From: Ehrlichia ruminantium str. Welgevonden
GTDB taxonomy: Bacteria > Pseudomonadota > Alphaproteobacteria > Rickettsiales > Anaplasmataceae
Direction of reading: 5' to 3'
DNA length: 64,000 nt
NCBI RefSeq assembly: GCF_000026005.1
Contig: NC_005295.2
Coordinates: 868,001 to 932,000 of the forward strand
Below, in pieces: positions 50,257 through 59,297 of this stretch (positions within the stretch are counted from its first letter, which is position 1; each line of letters starts with the position of its first letter). A program made the position numbers and the translations under genes. Below the pieces are notes generated by a model. It saw only the letters and a list, made by a program, of their open reading frames with translations. It was not told the origin of the DNA and did no database searches.

Positions 50257-50735
50257 TTCTCCTATTTATAGATAATATTAATATCATTATTTAACATTAA
50301 CACTGTAATACAACCTTATAATGCATAGTGTTCCATATTTATTAACTATATATAGAAAATGTAAGCGTATTAGATATTACAAGTTTCTCCTATTTATAGA
50401 TAATATTAATATCATTATTTAACATTAACACTGTAATACAACCTTATAATGCACAGCGTTCCATATTTATTAACTATATAGAAAACCTAAGCGTATTAGA
50501 TATTACAAATTTCTCCTATTTATAGATAATAATTAATATTATTATTTAACATTAACACTGTAATACAACCTTATAATGCATAGTGTTCCATATTTATTAA
50601 CTATATATAGAAAATGTAAGCGTATTAGATATTACAAATTTCTCCTATTTATAGATAATAATTAATATCATTATTTAACATTAACACTGTAATACAACCT
50701 TATAATGCACAGCGTTCCATATTTATTAATTATAT
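50221..50735. repeat. Tandem repeat, 126-129-bp unit, 4 copies, containing a lysA piece
   Basis: The phrase gtaagcgtattagatattaca (with small variants) begins at 50233, 50361, 50487 and 50616, spacings of 128, 126 and 129 bp. Each unit consists of about 35 bp derived from the lysA 5' coding region and about 93 bp of other sequence (ctcctatttatagataat ... atgcatagtgttccatattt). Copies are about 95% alike, with small indels in the taattaata part. Confidence 0.92.
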
Positions 50736-50867
50736 AAGTAAAACATGACATATACTAATAATATACAAAACTATTAGTATTACAAAAAGTGAATCTACAT
50801 CAACTTATCACAAACCACCAAGAAAAAATTTATTAAGCAAACCCTAACCACCATTTAATAATTATAT

Positions 50868-50990
50868 ATAATAGACTTAGACTAAACTATTTATATGAAT
50901 TAAAATACCTAATTCGAAATACAATATGCTTTATCTGCTTTATTATAACCTTAATATACTTAATATAGAAAAGTAAACCGTATTAACAAA
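50868..50990 (+). pseudogene. Diverged older copy of the lysA promoter and 5' end
   Basis: tagacttagactaaactatttatatgaattaaaa near 50874 corresponds to tagacttatactaagatatttttatgaattaaaa at 51060, followed by a corrupted version of the start region (aatacaatatgcttta against agtaccatatgctttt) and then ttaatatagaaaagtaaaccgtatta against tgaacatagaaaacgtaagcgtatta. Similarity is patchy with deletions, so this copy is older than the one at 50203. Confidence 0.7.
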
Positions 50991-51042
50991 ACTCTACCTT
51001 GTAATATTTACTAAACATCCTTTAAGAAAACTCTCTAATTAT

Positions 51043-51071
51043 TTGATCATAATATGTTATAGACTTATACT
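51043..51071 (+). promoter_or_regulatory. Sigma-70 type promoter of lysA
   Basis: TTGATC at 51043-51048 is followed after exactly 17 nt by TATACT at 51066-51071. Transcription would start near 51078, leaving a leader of about 35 nt with GGAG at 51102-51105 before the ATG at 51113. Confidence 0.65.
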
Positions 51072-51112
51072 AAGATATTTTTATGAATTAAAAACTCAAC
51101 TTGGAGTACCAT

Positions 51113-52375
51113 ATGCTTTTCCTAGCTAATCCTTTTTTTCATTATAAGTCCAATGTACTGAACATAGAAAACGTAAGCGTATTAGAGATTACAAATAGCA
51201 TAGGTACACCTGTTTATTGTTACTCTCTTAATGCAATCAAAAACAATTACATACAATTCAAAGAAAATTTACCGAATAATTCAATAATATGTTATGCAGT
51301 AAAATCAAATTCTAATTTATCCATTTTAAGTCTATTAAGTTCACTAGGATCTGGAGCAGATGCTGTATCTGAAGGAGAAATACGTCGTGCTATTACAGCC
51401 GGAATTTCACCAAACAAAATAGTCTTTTCAGGAGTAGGAAAAACTGAACAAGAAATCAGTTTTGCATTAGATAACAGAATTCTGCAACTTAATGTAGAAT
51501 CTATTGAAGAGTTACAGCTTATAAATAAAATTTCATATCATAAAAATATCATTGCACCAGTCTCTATAAGAATCAATCCAAATATCAATGCAAATACAAA
51601 TGATAAAATTACAACAGGATTAAAAGTAAATAAATTTGGAATACCAGAGGAATCACTTGATCAAGTATTTAATAGCTCATTAACTAATATAAAAATCATA
51701 GGTATTTCTGTACATATAGGATCGCAAATTGCTAATCTAGGTATATTCCAAAATACTATTGATAAAGTAAAAAGAATTGTAAAAATCTTTGAACAACATA
51801 ATATCCATATATTAAGAGTTGATATGGGAGGAGGACTTGGAATACCATACAAAAATTCTGATATTTTTCCCACAATTCAAGAATATACAAATTTATTAAA
51901 AAATAATTTTGAAAAGGAAAGTTATAATATAATATGTGAACCAGGAAGAGCTATAGTAGGTAATACTGGTATACTACTAGCAAAAGTATTATACCACAAA
52001 AGTAATTATGAAAAAAACCACCTGGTACTAGATACAGGAATGAATGATTTAATACGTCCAGCATTATATAATGCTGAACACACAATAATACCTGCAGTAG
52101 TTTCTTCAAAATCTCATTTATCTTTCGATATAGTGGGACCTATATGTGAATCCGATGATACTTTTGCATATAGTTACTGGATTAACAATGTAGATAATAA
52201 CGAAATAGTAGCAATATGTACAGTAGGAGCTTATGGATCTTCAATGTCAAGTAACTACAATTCTAGACCACTGGTGCCAGAAGTTATAGTGAATCAAGAC
52301 AACTATCATATAATACGTCATCGTCAAACTTACAATGATATGTTAAAAGACGAGGTAACCTTAAAATTCAAATAA
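51113..52375 (+). CDS. lysA: Diaminopimelate decarboxylase
   Basis: PLP enzyme that converts meso-diaminopimelate to L-lysine. The 420-residue protein has the fold-III PLP Lys in CYAVKSNSN near residue 60, the glycine loop MGGGLGIPY, the phosphate/dimer motif CEPGRAIVG, and the C-terminal Cys motif GPICESDDT (the usual C-E-S-x-D). The start is the ATG at 51113, preceded at 7 nt by GGAG; an in-frame TTG at 51101 overlaps that ribosome binding site and is rejected. Its 5' end has been copied twice into the upstream spacer. The enzyme in Ehrlichia may balance diaminopimelate and lysine needs; that is background, not seen here. Confidence 0.96.
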   Translation: MLFLANPFFHYKSNVLNIENVSVLEITNSIGTPVYCYSLNAIKNNYIQFKENLPNNSIICYAVKSNSNLSILSLLSSLGSGADAVSEGEIRRAITAGISPNKIVFSGVGKTEQEISFALDNRILQLNVESIEELQLINKISYHKNIIAPVSIRINPNINANTNDKITTGLKVNKFGIPEESLDQVFNSSLTNIKIIGISVHIGSQIANLGIFQNTIDKVKRIVKIFEQHNIHILRVDMGGGLGIPYKNSDIFPTIQEYTNLLKNNFEKESYNIICEPGRAIVGNTGILLAKVLYHKSNYEKNHLVLDTGMNDLIRPALYNAEHTIIPAVVSSKSHLSFDIVGPICESDDTFAYSYWINNVDNNEIVAICTVGAYGSSMSSNYNSRPLVPEVIVNQDNYHIIRHRQTYNDMLKDEVTLKFK

Positions 52376-53139
52376 ATACAGATCAAGTCTATATAAATTA
52401 GACAAGAATTATTGTACAACATTATATAAATAAACGACCTACAAATAAAGAGATATACAATGCAGTGTTACATATTGTATATTACCTTAATAAAGTTTCC
52501 ACAAATATCAAATAACAGACTAAATTAATGATCGAATATTAAAATACAGAAATTTTAAACCGTATAAATGATTAAATTTTCATAAATAAAATAGCTTAAG
52601 CTATACACAATAAATCATGATTATAACAACACCACAATCCATCAGCTATCAAAATAGCAAATACTAGAAAGAAACAAATAATTAGAGAACTTCATATATT
52701 TAATTAACCATAAAATAACCAATATATTTTCCTAATATTCATTACAAGAGCTACCGTCTACAAAGAGTAGAAATAGTAGTTTATTAAAGATATAATAAAA
52801 ACACAGCAATTTTAAACTGTATAAGCTATCAAACTTTTAGGCAAAAAAAGCAACATAGGTTAAATATTATGCGTAATAAACCAAGCATATCATTTCATAA
52901 TACAAAAAAAAATAGTATTAGAACTCAATTCTATATACTAAGTAATTTAAAATAAAAAAAACAATAAATACATTCCAAACTACTAATCTATAAAACTCTA
53001 CAATCATTTTATGTCATATAAAATCAATAAAAACATGCTCAAAACTCAGCAATTACAGAATGTATAGATAAATTGGTTCTAGAAATAAAATAGAAAATTA
53101 CCAACATATTAATTAGCTATAATATTATCAACAGGTCAG
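52376..53139. other. AT-rich spacer with faint repeats
   Basis: About 760 bp after lysA. A short hairpin GTCTA-tataaat-TAGAC (52387-52403) follows the gene but has no T-tract. Phrases like acagaaattttaaaccgtataa (52550), acagcaattttaaactgtataa (52802) and cagcaattacagaatgtata (53048) recur at about 250 bp, suggesting a very decayed array. No gene seen. Confidence 0.4.
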
Positions 53140-54560
53140 AATAAAAGTAGATCAACAACCCTTTATAATAGTTCTAATTGTCAATTTATACTAAAACTTA
53201 TATTCACCGAATTTATCATATTATTATAAGACTCAACCTAATACACTTATTATATTGAAATACAATCTAAGATATTAATTGAGAAGTAGATTAACAACCC
53301 TTTATAATAGTTCTAATTGCCAATTGATACTAAAACTTACATTCACTGAATTTATCATATTATTTATAAGACTCAACCTAATACACTTATTATATTGAAA
53401 TACAATCTAAGATATTAATTGAAAAGTAGATCAACAATTCTTTATAATATTTCTAATTGCCAATTGATACTAAAACTTACATTCATCGAATTTATCATAT
53501 TATTATAAGACTCAACCTAATACACTTATTATATTGAAATACAATCTAAGATATTAATTGAGAAGTAGATTAACAACCCTTTATAATAGTTCTAATTGCC
53601 AATTGATACTAAAACTTACATTCACTGAATTTATCATATTATTTATAAGACTCAACCTAATACACTTATTATATTGAAATACAATCTAAGATATTAATTG
53701 AAAAGTAGATAAACAATTCTTTATAATATTTCTAATTGCCAATTTATACTAAAACTTATATTCATCGAATTTATCATATATTATAAGACTCAACCTAATA
53801 CACTTATTATATTGAAATACAATCTAAGATATTAATTGAGAAATAGATTAACAACCCTTTATAATAGTTCTAATTGCCAATTGATACTAAAACTTACATT
53901 CACTGAATTTATCATATTATTTATAAGACTCAACCTAATACACTTATTATATTGAAATACAATCTAAGATATTAATTGAAAAGTAGATCAACAATTCTTT
54001 ATAATATTTCTAATTGCCAATTGATACTAAAACTTACATTCATCGAATTTATCATATTATTATAAGACTCAACCTAATACACTTATTATATTGAAATACA
54101 ATCTAAGATATTAATTGAGAAGTAGATTAACAACCCTTTATAATAGTTCTAATTGCCAATTGATACTAAAACTTACATTCACTGAATTTATCATATTATT
54201 TATAAGACTCAACCTAATACACTTATTATATTGAAATACAATCTAAGATATTAATTGAAAAGTAGATAAACAATTCTTTATAATATTTCTAATTGCCAAT
54301 TTATACTAAAACTTATATTCATCGAATTTATCATATATTATAAGACTCAACCTAATACACTTATTATATTGAAATACAATCTAAGATATTAATTGAGAAA
54401 TAGATTAACAATCCCTTAATAATGGTTCAATTACTAATTCATACTAAAACTTACATTCACCCAATTTATAAATCAAAATTATCATATGATTAATAATAAG
54501 ACTCCACATAATATATTGATTATATTTAAAATATAACCTCAGATATTAATTTAAAAAGTG
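53140..54560. repeat. Minisatellite, 138-140-bp unit, about 10 copies, with 557-bp higher-order unit
   Basis: Units begin with gagaagtaga or gaaaagtaga at 53281, 53421, 53560, 53700, 53838, 53978, 54117, 54257 and 54395, with an earlier one near 53141. Two main types alternate: A (ttaacaaccc, tagttct, ttcactg) and B (tcaacaattc, tatttct, ttcatcg), plus sub-variants. The order B, A, B', A' repeats exactly after 557 bp (53421 and 53978, 53560 and 54117, 53700 and 54257, 53838 and 54395). The tenth unit is diverged and carries insertions. It is the largest array in the window. Confidence 0.94.
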
Positions 54561-55034
54561 ATACTAAGATATACCAATTAATATACATTTTGATGAAAAA
54601 TCATGTTTTTGTAGGCATTCCTATTGATTAGATTATCATAACTTTAATCTTATAGTAACACAGCATTTATTAATTGTTATATTGTGCTATCCTAAAATAG
54701 TAACATCAGTTTGTATATAAATAGTATTATTGCTAATTACTTTACAAAACAACAACATGAACATCACTACTAATATTTAGAGTAACTATCACTAGCATTT
54801 GAACTATAGTTACATTGTAACTACTATTGTAAAATATATTTTAGTTTTCAAAAATAAACTTACATTAGAAATACTTTCACCTTATTGACACTATTTAATA
54901 AATAATGATCAAAAAGAAAAATTTACCATTTAATTAACATGTGATGTTTTATATAAATATTATATCTCTATATAAAAGCCAAATTATCAACCGTTTTCTT
55001 GAATCTGACAATTTTAAAAGACTATGATTTATAT
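54561..55034. other. AT-rich spacer before rpmB
   Basis: About 470 bp between the minisatellite and the rpmB promoter. A TTGACA at 54885-54890 has no matching -10 box at a suitable distance. No gene or RNA is visible. Confidence 0.4.
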
Positions 55035-55063
55035 TTGACTAGTATTATTATCATCTATATAAT
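55035..55063 (+). promoter_or_regulatory. Sigma-70 type promoter of rpmB
   Basis: TTGACT at 55035-55040 is followed after exactly 17 nt by a perfect TATAAT at 55058-55063. Transcription would begin near 55070, leaving about 29 nt before the rpmB ATG. Confidence 0.75.
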
Positions 55064-55098
55064 ACATGACTGTTATTAGCAATGTATAGGTTTGTAGA

Positions 55099-55401
55099 AT
55101 GAGTAGGGTTTGTGATATTACAGGTCAAACTAAATCTTTTGGTAACAAGGTATCTCATTCTAATCGTAAAACTAAAAGGACATATTTGGTAAATCTACAT
55201 AATGTTACATTATTCAGTGATGTATTAAACAGAAAGTTTAGATTTAAAATATCCAGTAGAACTCTAAGAACAATAGATTATAAGGGTGGCCTTGATTTGT
55301 ACTTACTCGAAACTTCATCTAGGAAGTTAAGTGATAAAGCTCAGAAGATTAAGAAAATGATAAAAAAAGCCACTGCAGAAAATGCAAAAGTTTCTTTATA
55401 A
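55099..55401 (+). CDS. rpmB: Large-subunit ribosomal protein bL28
   Basis: Basic ribosomal protein of 100 residues. The N-terminus SRVCDITGQTKSFGNKVSHS and the following RKTKRTYLVNL are typical of bL28, and SSRTLRTIDYKGGLD is the conserved central part. It has a C-terminal extension of about 20 residues compared with the E. coli protein (78), usual in alphaproteobacteria. Sole gene of its transcript, with a near-consensus promoter 36-64 bp upstream, as expected for a highly expressed gene. Confidence 0.96.
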   Translation: MSRVCDITGQTKSFGNKVSHSNRKTKRTYLVNLHNVTLFSDVLNRKFRFKISSRTLRTIDYKGGLDLYLLETSSRKLSDKAQKIKKMIKKATAENAKVSL

Positions 55402-55405
55402 CAAT

Positions 55406-55428
55406 GTGCTATACTAGTTCAATAGCAT
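55406..55428 (+). terminator. Weak hairpin after rpmB
   Basis: TGCTAT pairs with ATAGCA around a 9-nt loop five bases after the rpmB stop. The following sequence tccattttatta has only a short T-run, so terminator function is uncertain. Confidence 0.35.
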
Positions 55429-55921
55429 CCATTTTATTAGGGTAAAGATTTTATTTTTGGGTAGGTTTAGGGTTATTTATATACTAGTAGTAAGTAATAC
55501 TTTATATAGTTTTTTCAACGTTAAATTCAAATACCACTATAATGAAAAACATCCCTCAAAGTAATATAATTCTTAAATTTTAACCTCATACCTGATAATG
55601 TTCACTGTAGTTATTGTTCAGTACTAACAAATCTCAAATATACACAATACACTCTATAATACTATTTAAATGTAGTACTATATAATCTGTTGATACAGTA
55701 GTATTCATATTTCTACACTTGATCTAATCTCAAATATTTATGGCCTACTCTAGTTACCATTTTATAAAACATAAATTATATTACTATCAGATTAACTTTA
55801 CGTGGTAATATTCTAATAAAAATTATGAACACCATGAATATTAACTAGCTTTATATATAATTAAATTATGTGATTTAATCCTTAGCAAAAATAACCCTCC
55901 TACAATACAATAATATAAAAC
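55429..55921. other. AT-rich spacer between convergent rpmB and priA
   Basis: About 490 bp with no supported gene, repeat or RNA. A short G-rich patch (gggtaggtttaggg near 55459) stands out from the AT background without clear meaning. Confidence 0.4.
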
Positions 55922-57901
55922 TCACATAAAATTAATTGGATCAACATCAATAATAATTTTTACCTTACCTGTGCTTGCATAATATTCTTTATATCTAGTA
56001 AGTAACTTTTGTATTACAACATTATTTTGTACTTTAATTAAAATTCTATACCTGTATTGTCTATTCAACAAACTAATCGGAGCAGGAGCAGGACCAAGTA
56101 CGGTAAGTGTTGTTGGAAGACTTTTCACTATTTGTTTAGACACATTGATTACTTTAGCTTCATTTTTTCCAGTAACTATAATACCTATTAATCTAGTATA
56201 AGGTGGCATTTGAGTTAATAACCTAGATTTTAGTTCTAAATCATAAAACAACTCACGATTATAAGATGACAAAGATTTAATCAAAGCATTATTTGCATCA
56301 TAAGTCTGTAAAATTACCTCACTTCTATCCACAAATCTACCAGAACGTCCTGCTACCTGATGTAATAACTGATATGTTCTCTCCGTCGCACGTAAATCAC
56401 TATTATTCAAACCTAAATCAGCATCTATTACACCAACTAATGTCAATTTGGGAAAATTATGACCTTTTGCTATTACTTGAGTTCCAATAATAATGTTTAC
56501 CTTGTTTTGCATAATAAGATCAATAGTCACACCAATTTCCTTACTACTAATATCACTGCTTATTATTGCAATTTTAGCATCTGGTATGAGTGTCATTATA
56601 TCTTCCGCTACTTTTTCTACTCCTATCCCATAAGATATAACTGATGATTTATCTAAACAATTGTAACATTCATCTACTATTGTACATGAATATCCACAAT
56701 AATGGCACAATAATACATTCCTTCTTTTATGTTCTATAAGCCATGTAGCACAATTTTTACATTGAACTTTAAATCCACAAGTTTTACATAATCTTAATGT
56801 TGCATACCCACGACGATTTAAAAACAGCATAACTTGATCTTGCCTTTGCAATACCTTTAGCATACTACTGTAAAGATCATAAGATAACCACCTATTCACC
56901 ATTTTGCTTTTACACAAATCAATAATCTTTACCGTAGGCAACTTAGCATCTCCAAACCTTTGAGTTAACCTCACATGATAATACTGAGATTTTTGTATAT
57001 TACTAATAGTTTCTAAAGATGGAGTAGCCGAAGACAAAATAACTGGTATATTAAACTGCTTTGCTAGAACTATCGACATATCACGAGCATTATATATTAC
57101 ACCATAATCTTGTTTAAATGATGCATCATGTTCTTCATCAACAATAATCATTTTAAGATTCTTAAAAGGTAGAAATAACGCAGATCTTGCTCCTATTACA
57201 ATTGAAGACTGACCATATGCTATTGATAACCAATACTCTCTACGACTTTTTACTGTTAAATTTGAATGCCATTCCACTGGAAAATAGTTTTCGAAATAAT
57301 ATTTTATGCGTTTAATCAATTGTAATGTTAATACTATTTCTGGAAGCAAAACTAATACCTGTGCTGTATTATCTCTAGTAACTAATTCACGTATAACTTC
57401 ACAATAAACTTCTGTCTTCCCAGAACCAGTCTCTCCATCTAAAAGAATTACTGAATAACTTGATATCTTACCAATAATATTATTATACGCTTGCTTTTGT
57501 ACATCAGATAAATTAATTTTTATATCACTACTATACTTTTTATTTTCATCAACAGAAAATTGAAGTTTATTAAAAAATTTAACATTTACTACATTACTAA
57601 AAACCATTTTTAAAATTAAACCAGCAGGAACAACATTATAATCACTAACCCACTTTATAAAATGAATAAGTGCACTACAAATTCCAGGCAAAGAACCTTT
57701 GCAATTTACCATTTTTAACTGTGAAATATTTACTTCACAAGTTGAAGGTATAGAATCACTGATAGCTAACACAATACCTACAATCAATCTAGACCCGAAA
57801 GGTACAATAACATAATCTCCTACAATAAAGTTCTCATTATAAGGAATATTATAAAAAAACGTTTTATTAACCGGCACTGGTAGCAAAACTTCAGCAATCA
57901 T
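55922..57901 (-). CDS. priA: Primosomal replication-restart helicase PriA
   Basis: 3'-5' DNA helicase that reloads the replisome at stalled forks. The 659-residue protein has the N-terminal 3'BD (AEVLLPVPVNKTFFYNIP), Walker A GETGSGKTEVY, DEEH box in VDEEHDASFKQ, a zinc-binding insert with eight Cys (CKTCGFKVQCKNC and CHYCGYSC ... CYNC), and helicase motifs V and VI (GTQVIAKGHNFP and QVAGRSGR). I prefer the ATG at 57901 because the 3'BD then starts as in homologues and an extended -10 box lies 38 bp upstream; an in-frame GTG at 57916 would add five residues. Slightly shorter than the E. coli protein (732). Confidence 0.95.
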   Translation of the reverse strand: MIAEVLLPVPVNKTFFYNIPYNENFIVGDYVIVPFGSRLIVGIVLAISDSIPSTCEVNISQLKMVNCKGSLPGICSALIHFIKWVSDYNVVPAGLILKMVFSNVVNVKFFNKLQFSVDENKKYSSDIKINLSDVQKQAYNNIIGKISSYSVILLDGETGSGKTEVYCEVIRELVTRDNTAQVLVLLPEIVLTLQLIKRIKYYFENYFPVEWHSNLTVKSRREYWLSIAYGQSSIVIGARSALFLPFKNLKMIIVDEEHDASFKQDYGVIYNARDMSIVLAKQFNIPVILSSATPSLETISNIQKSQYYHVRLTQRFGDAKLPTVKIIDLCKSKMVNRWLSYDLYSSMLKVLQRQDQVMLFLNRRGYATLRLCKTCGFKVQCKNCATWLIEHKRRNVLLCHYCGYSCTIVDECYNCLDKSSVISYGIGVEKVAEDIMTLIPDAKIAIISSDISSKEIGVTIDLIMQNKVNIIIGTQVIAKGHNFPKLTLVGVIDADLGLNNSDLRATERTYQLLHQVAGRSGRFVDRSEVILQTYDANNALIKSLSSYNRELFYDLELKSRLLTQMPPYTRLIGIIVTGKNEAKVINVSKQIVKSLPTTLTVLGPAPAPISLLNRQYRYRILIKVQNNVVIQKLLTRYKEYYASTGKVKIIIDVDPINFM

Positions 57902-57938
57902 GCCTGACACATTCACAGAAAATACTGATTTACAGCAG

Positions 57939-57947
57939 ATTATAGCA
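57939..57947 (-). promoter_or_regulatory. Extended -10 promoter element of priA
   Basis: On the reverse strand TGCTATAAT, an extended -10 (TG-n-TATAAT), lies 38 bp upstream of the priA ATG at 57901. The -35 region at the expected place (TGTGAA) is weak, as is usual for extended -10 promoters. Confidence 0.45.
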
Positions 57948-58415
57948 GAAAAATAAAAATATTCACACTATTAACTATACTAATGTATTTAAGGTGATAT
58001 AACTTCTGAATTACCTAAAAACTAAAATAAATCTGCTTAACAATATAAATTATATTAGGATACTATGTAATAATATGCCATAGCTTATTCTATCGAATAT
58101 ATTGAAATTAAAAAACATAGATATATTTTTAATACATGCTCTCCAGAATTAACAAAATAGTCAAAATAACAACATAATAATTATGAGAATCACTCTATCC
58201 ATGATTTTTCATTAACATATGAGTAACACAACATGTTTATAACTCAATAACAAATATGATTCATCTTAATAATATGTTTTAAACCTAATAAAACATAAAA
58301 TTATCTTTACTATATTCTTTTCTATTAGATAAAGTACTAAAAAACCACTATTAATAGTAAACCACTAGCAGTATATTTTCAGTATCAATAAGAGTGTATT
58401 TCAATGATATTATTT

Positions 58416-58453
58416 AACTGAATATAATAAAATTAATTTTATTATATTCAGTT
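58416..58453. repeat. 38-bp perfect palindrome
   Basis: The left arm AACTGAATATAATAAAATT is followed directly by its exact reverse complement AATTTTATTATATTCAGTT, with no loop. The outer bases CTG/CAG make it more than a run of A and T. It lies in a gene-free spacer. It could be a protein-binding site, a hairpin-forming relic or a by-product of duplication. Confidence 0.85.
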
Positions 58454-58854
58454 CCTTAGATAAAATACTCAAAAAATAACCGACAAAAACATCATGAGTA
58501 AATTATCACTCATATTTTTTTCATTATCTTTACACATTCAAGCATTATATTTCATTGTTTGATAATAACAGGTTCTTACTTAAAATTATCGTTAATGTTT
58601 TTGTCTAATAAAAATTACACTCTATATTATCCTTTAAGATACAAACACATTAATGTAATTAAGACTAGTTATCATATAAATACACTAACATTACAACTAT
58701 ACTAACCTTTTTCACAAAAATAATTCACAAGATATTTACAATAAAATACTCTTATTTCCCTTTTACTATTCACTATAGATATACATCTGACCATCTTGAT
58801 AATTAAAAATTTACACAAACTCATCACATAAGTTATTACTATAAATTAGGAGAA

Positions 58855-59130
58855 ATAATTTAAATTATACATAGAATAGACTCTAAACTTATTGTTATTA
58901 TATCAATAGTAAGGAAGAAAACTTATTCCACTATCGATGAATATGTTATACAGTATAACCTGTGAAATTCTCACTATAATAATCCAAAACTATTTATAGA
59001 ATAGATAAAACCTACAAGTTATTATACAAAATAAAAAAAATAACTTAATCACAATATAGGGTATCATAAACTATTGTTATTCTATCAATAGTAGAAAAGA
59101 ACACTTACTCTAATATTAACAAATAGAAAT
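58855..59130. repeat. Degenerate two-copy repeat, about 183-bp unit
   Basis: cttattgttattatatcaatagtaaggaagaaaacttattc near 58887 resembles ctattgttattctatcaatagtagaaaagaacacttactc near 59071, and the upstream parts (acatagaatagac / atagaatagataa) also correspond. Divergence is considerable, so it looks like an old duplication. Confidence 0.6.
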
Positions 59131-59297
59131 TCTTATATACAATAGTTATCAAAAATTAACTATAGATATATACTAAATACCACACAAAATATTATATAAT
59201 CAATTTATTAAAACACTATATAATAATACTTGTAATAAGAATTTCTTATAATCCAAAAACACATAACTATCCTTAATAGCATACTATATGTTATAAC

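Larger units (their letters stand above)
49303..51042. other. Long spacer with degenerate and tandem repeats
   Basis: About 1.7 kb without an intact gene. It contains a degenerate two-copy repeat (49495-49905), a four-copy array that begins with a lysA fragment (50203-50735) and a diverged copy of the lysA 5' region (50868-50990), each listed separately. A short open frame on the reverse strand near 49497-49682 lies inside the degenerate repeat and is not believed. Confidence 0.5.
57948..59297. other. AT-rich spacer with palindrome and old repeats
   Basis: About 1.35 kb without a gene. It holds a 38-bp perfect palindrome (58416-58453) and a degenerate two-copy repeat (58855-59130), both listed separately. 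Two related phrases, tagataaagtactaaaaaaccac (58327) and tagataaaatactcaaaaaataac (58456), suggest a further decayed duplication around the palindrome. Confidence 0.45.

Noticed and set aside
53140-54560. A CRISPR array
   Set aside because: The whole 140-bp unit is repeated without unique spacers, and no cas gene is present in the window.
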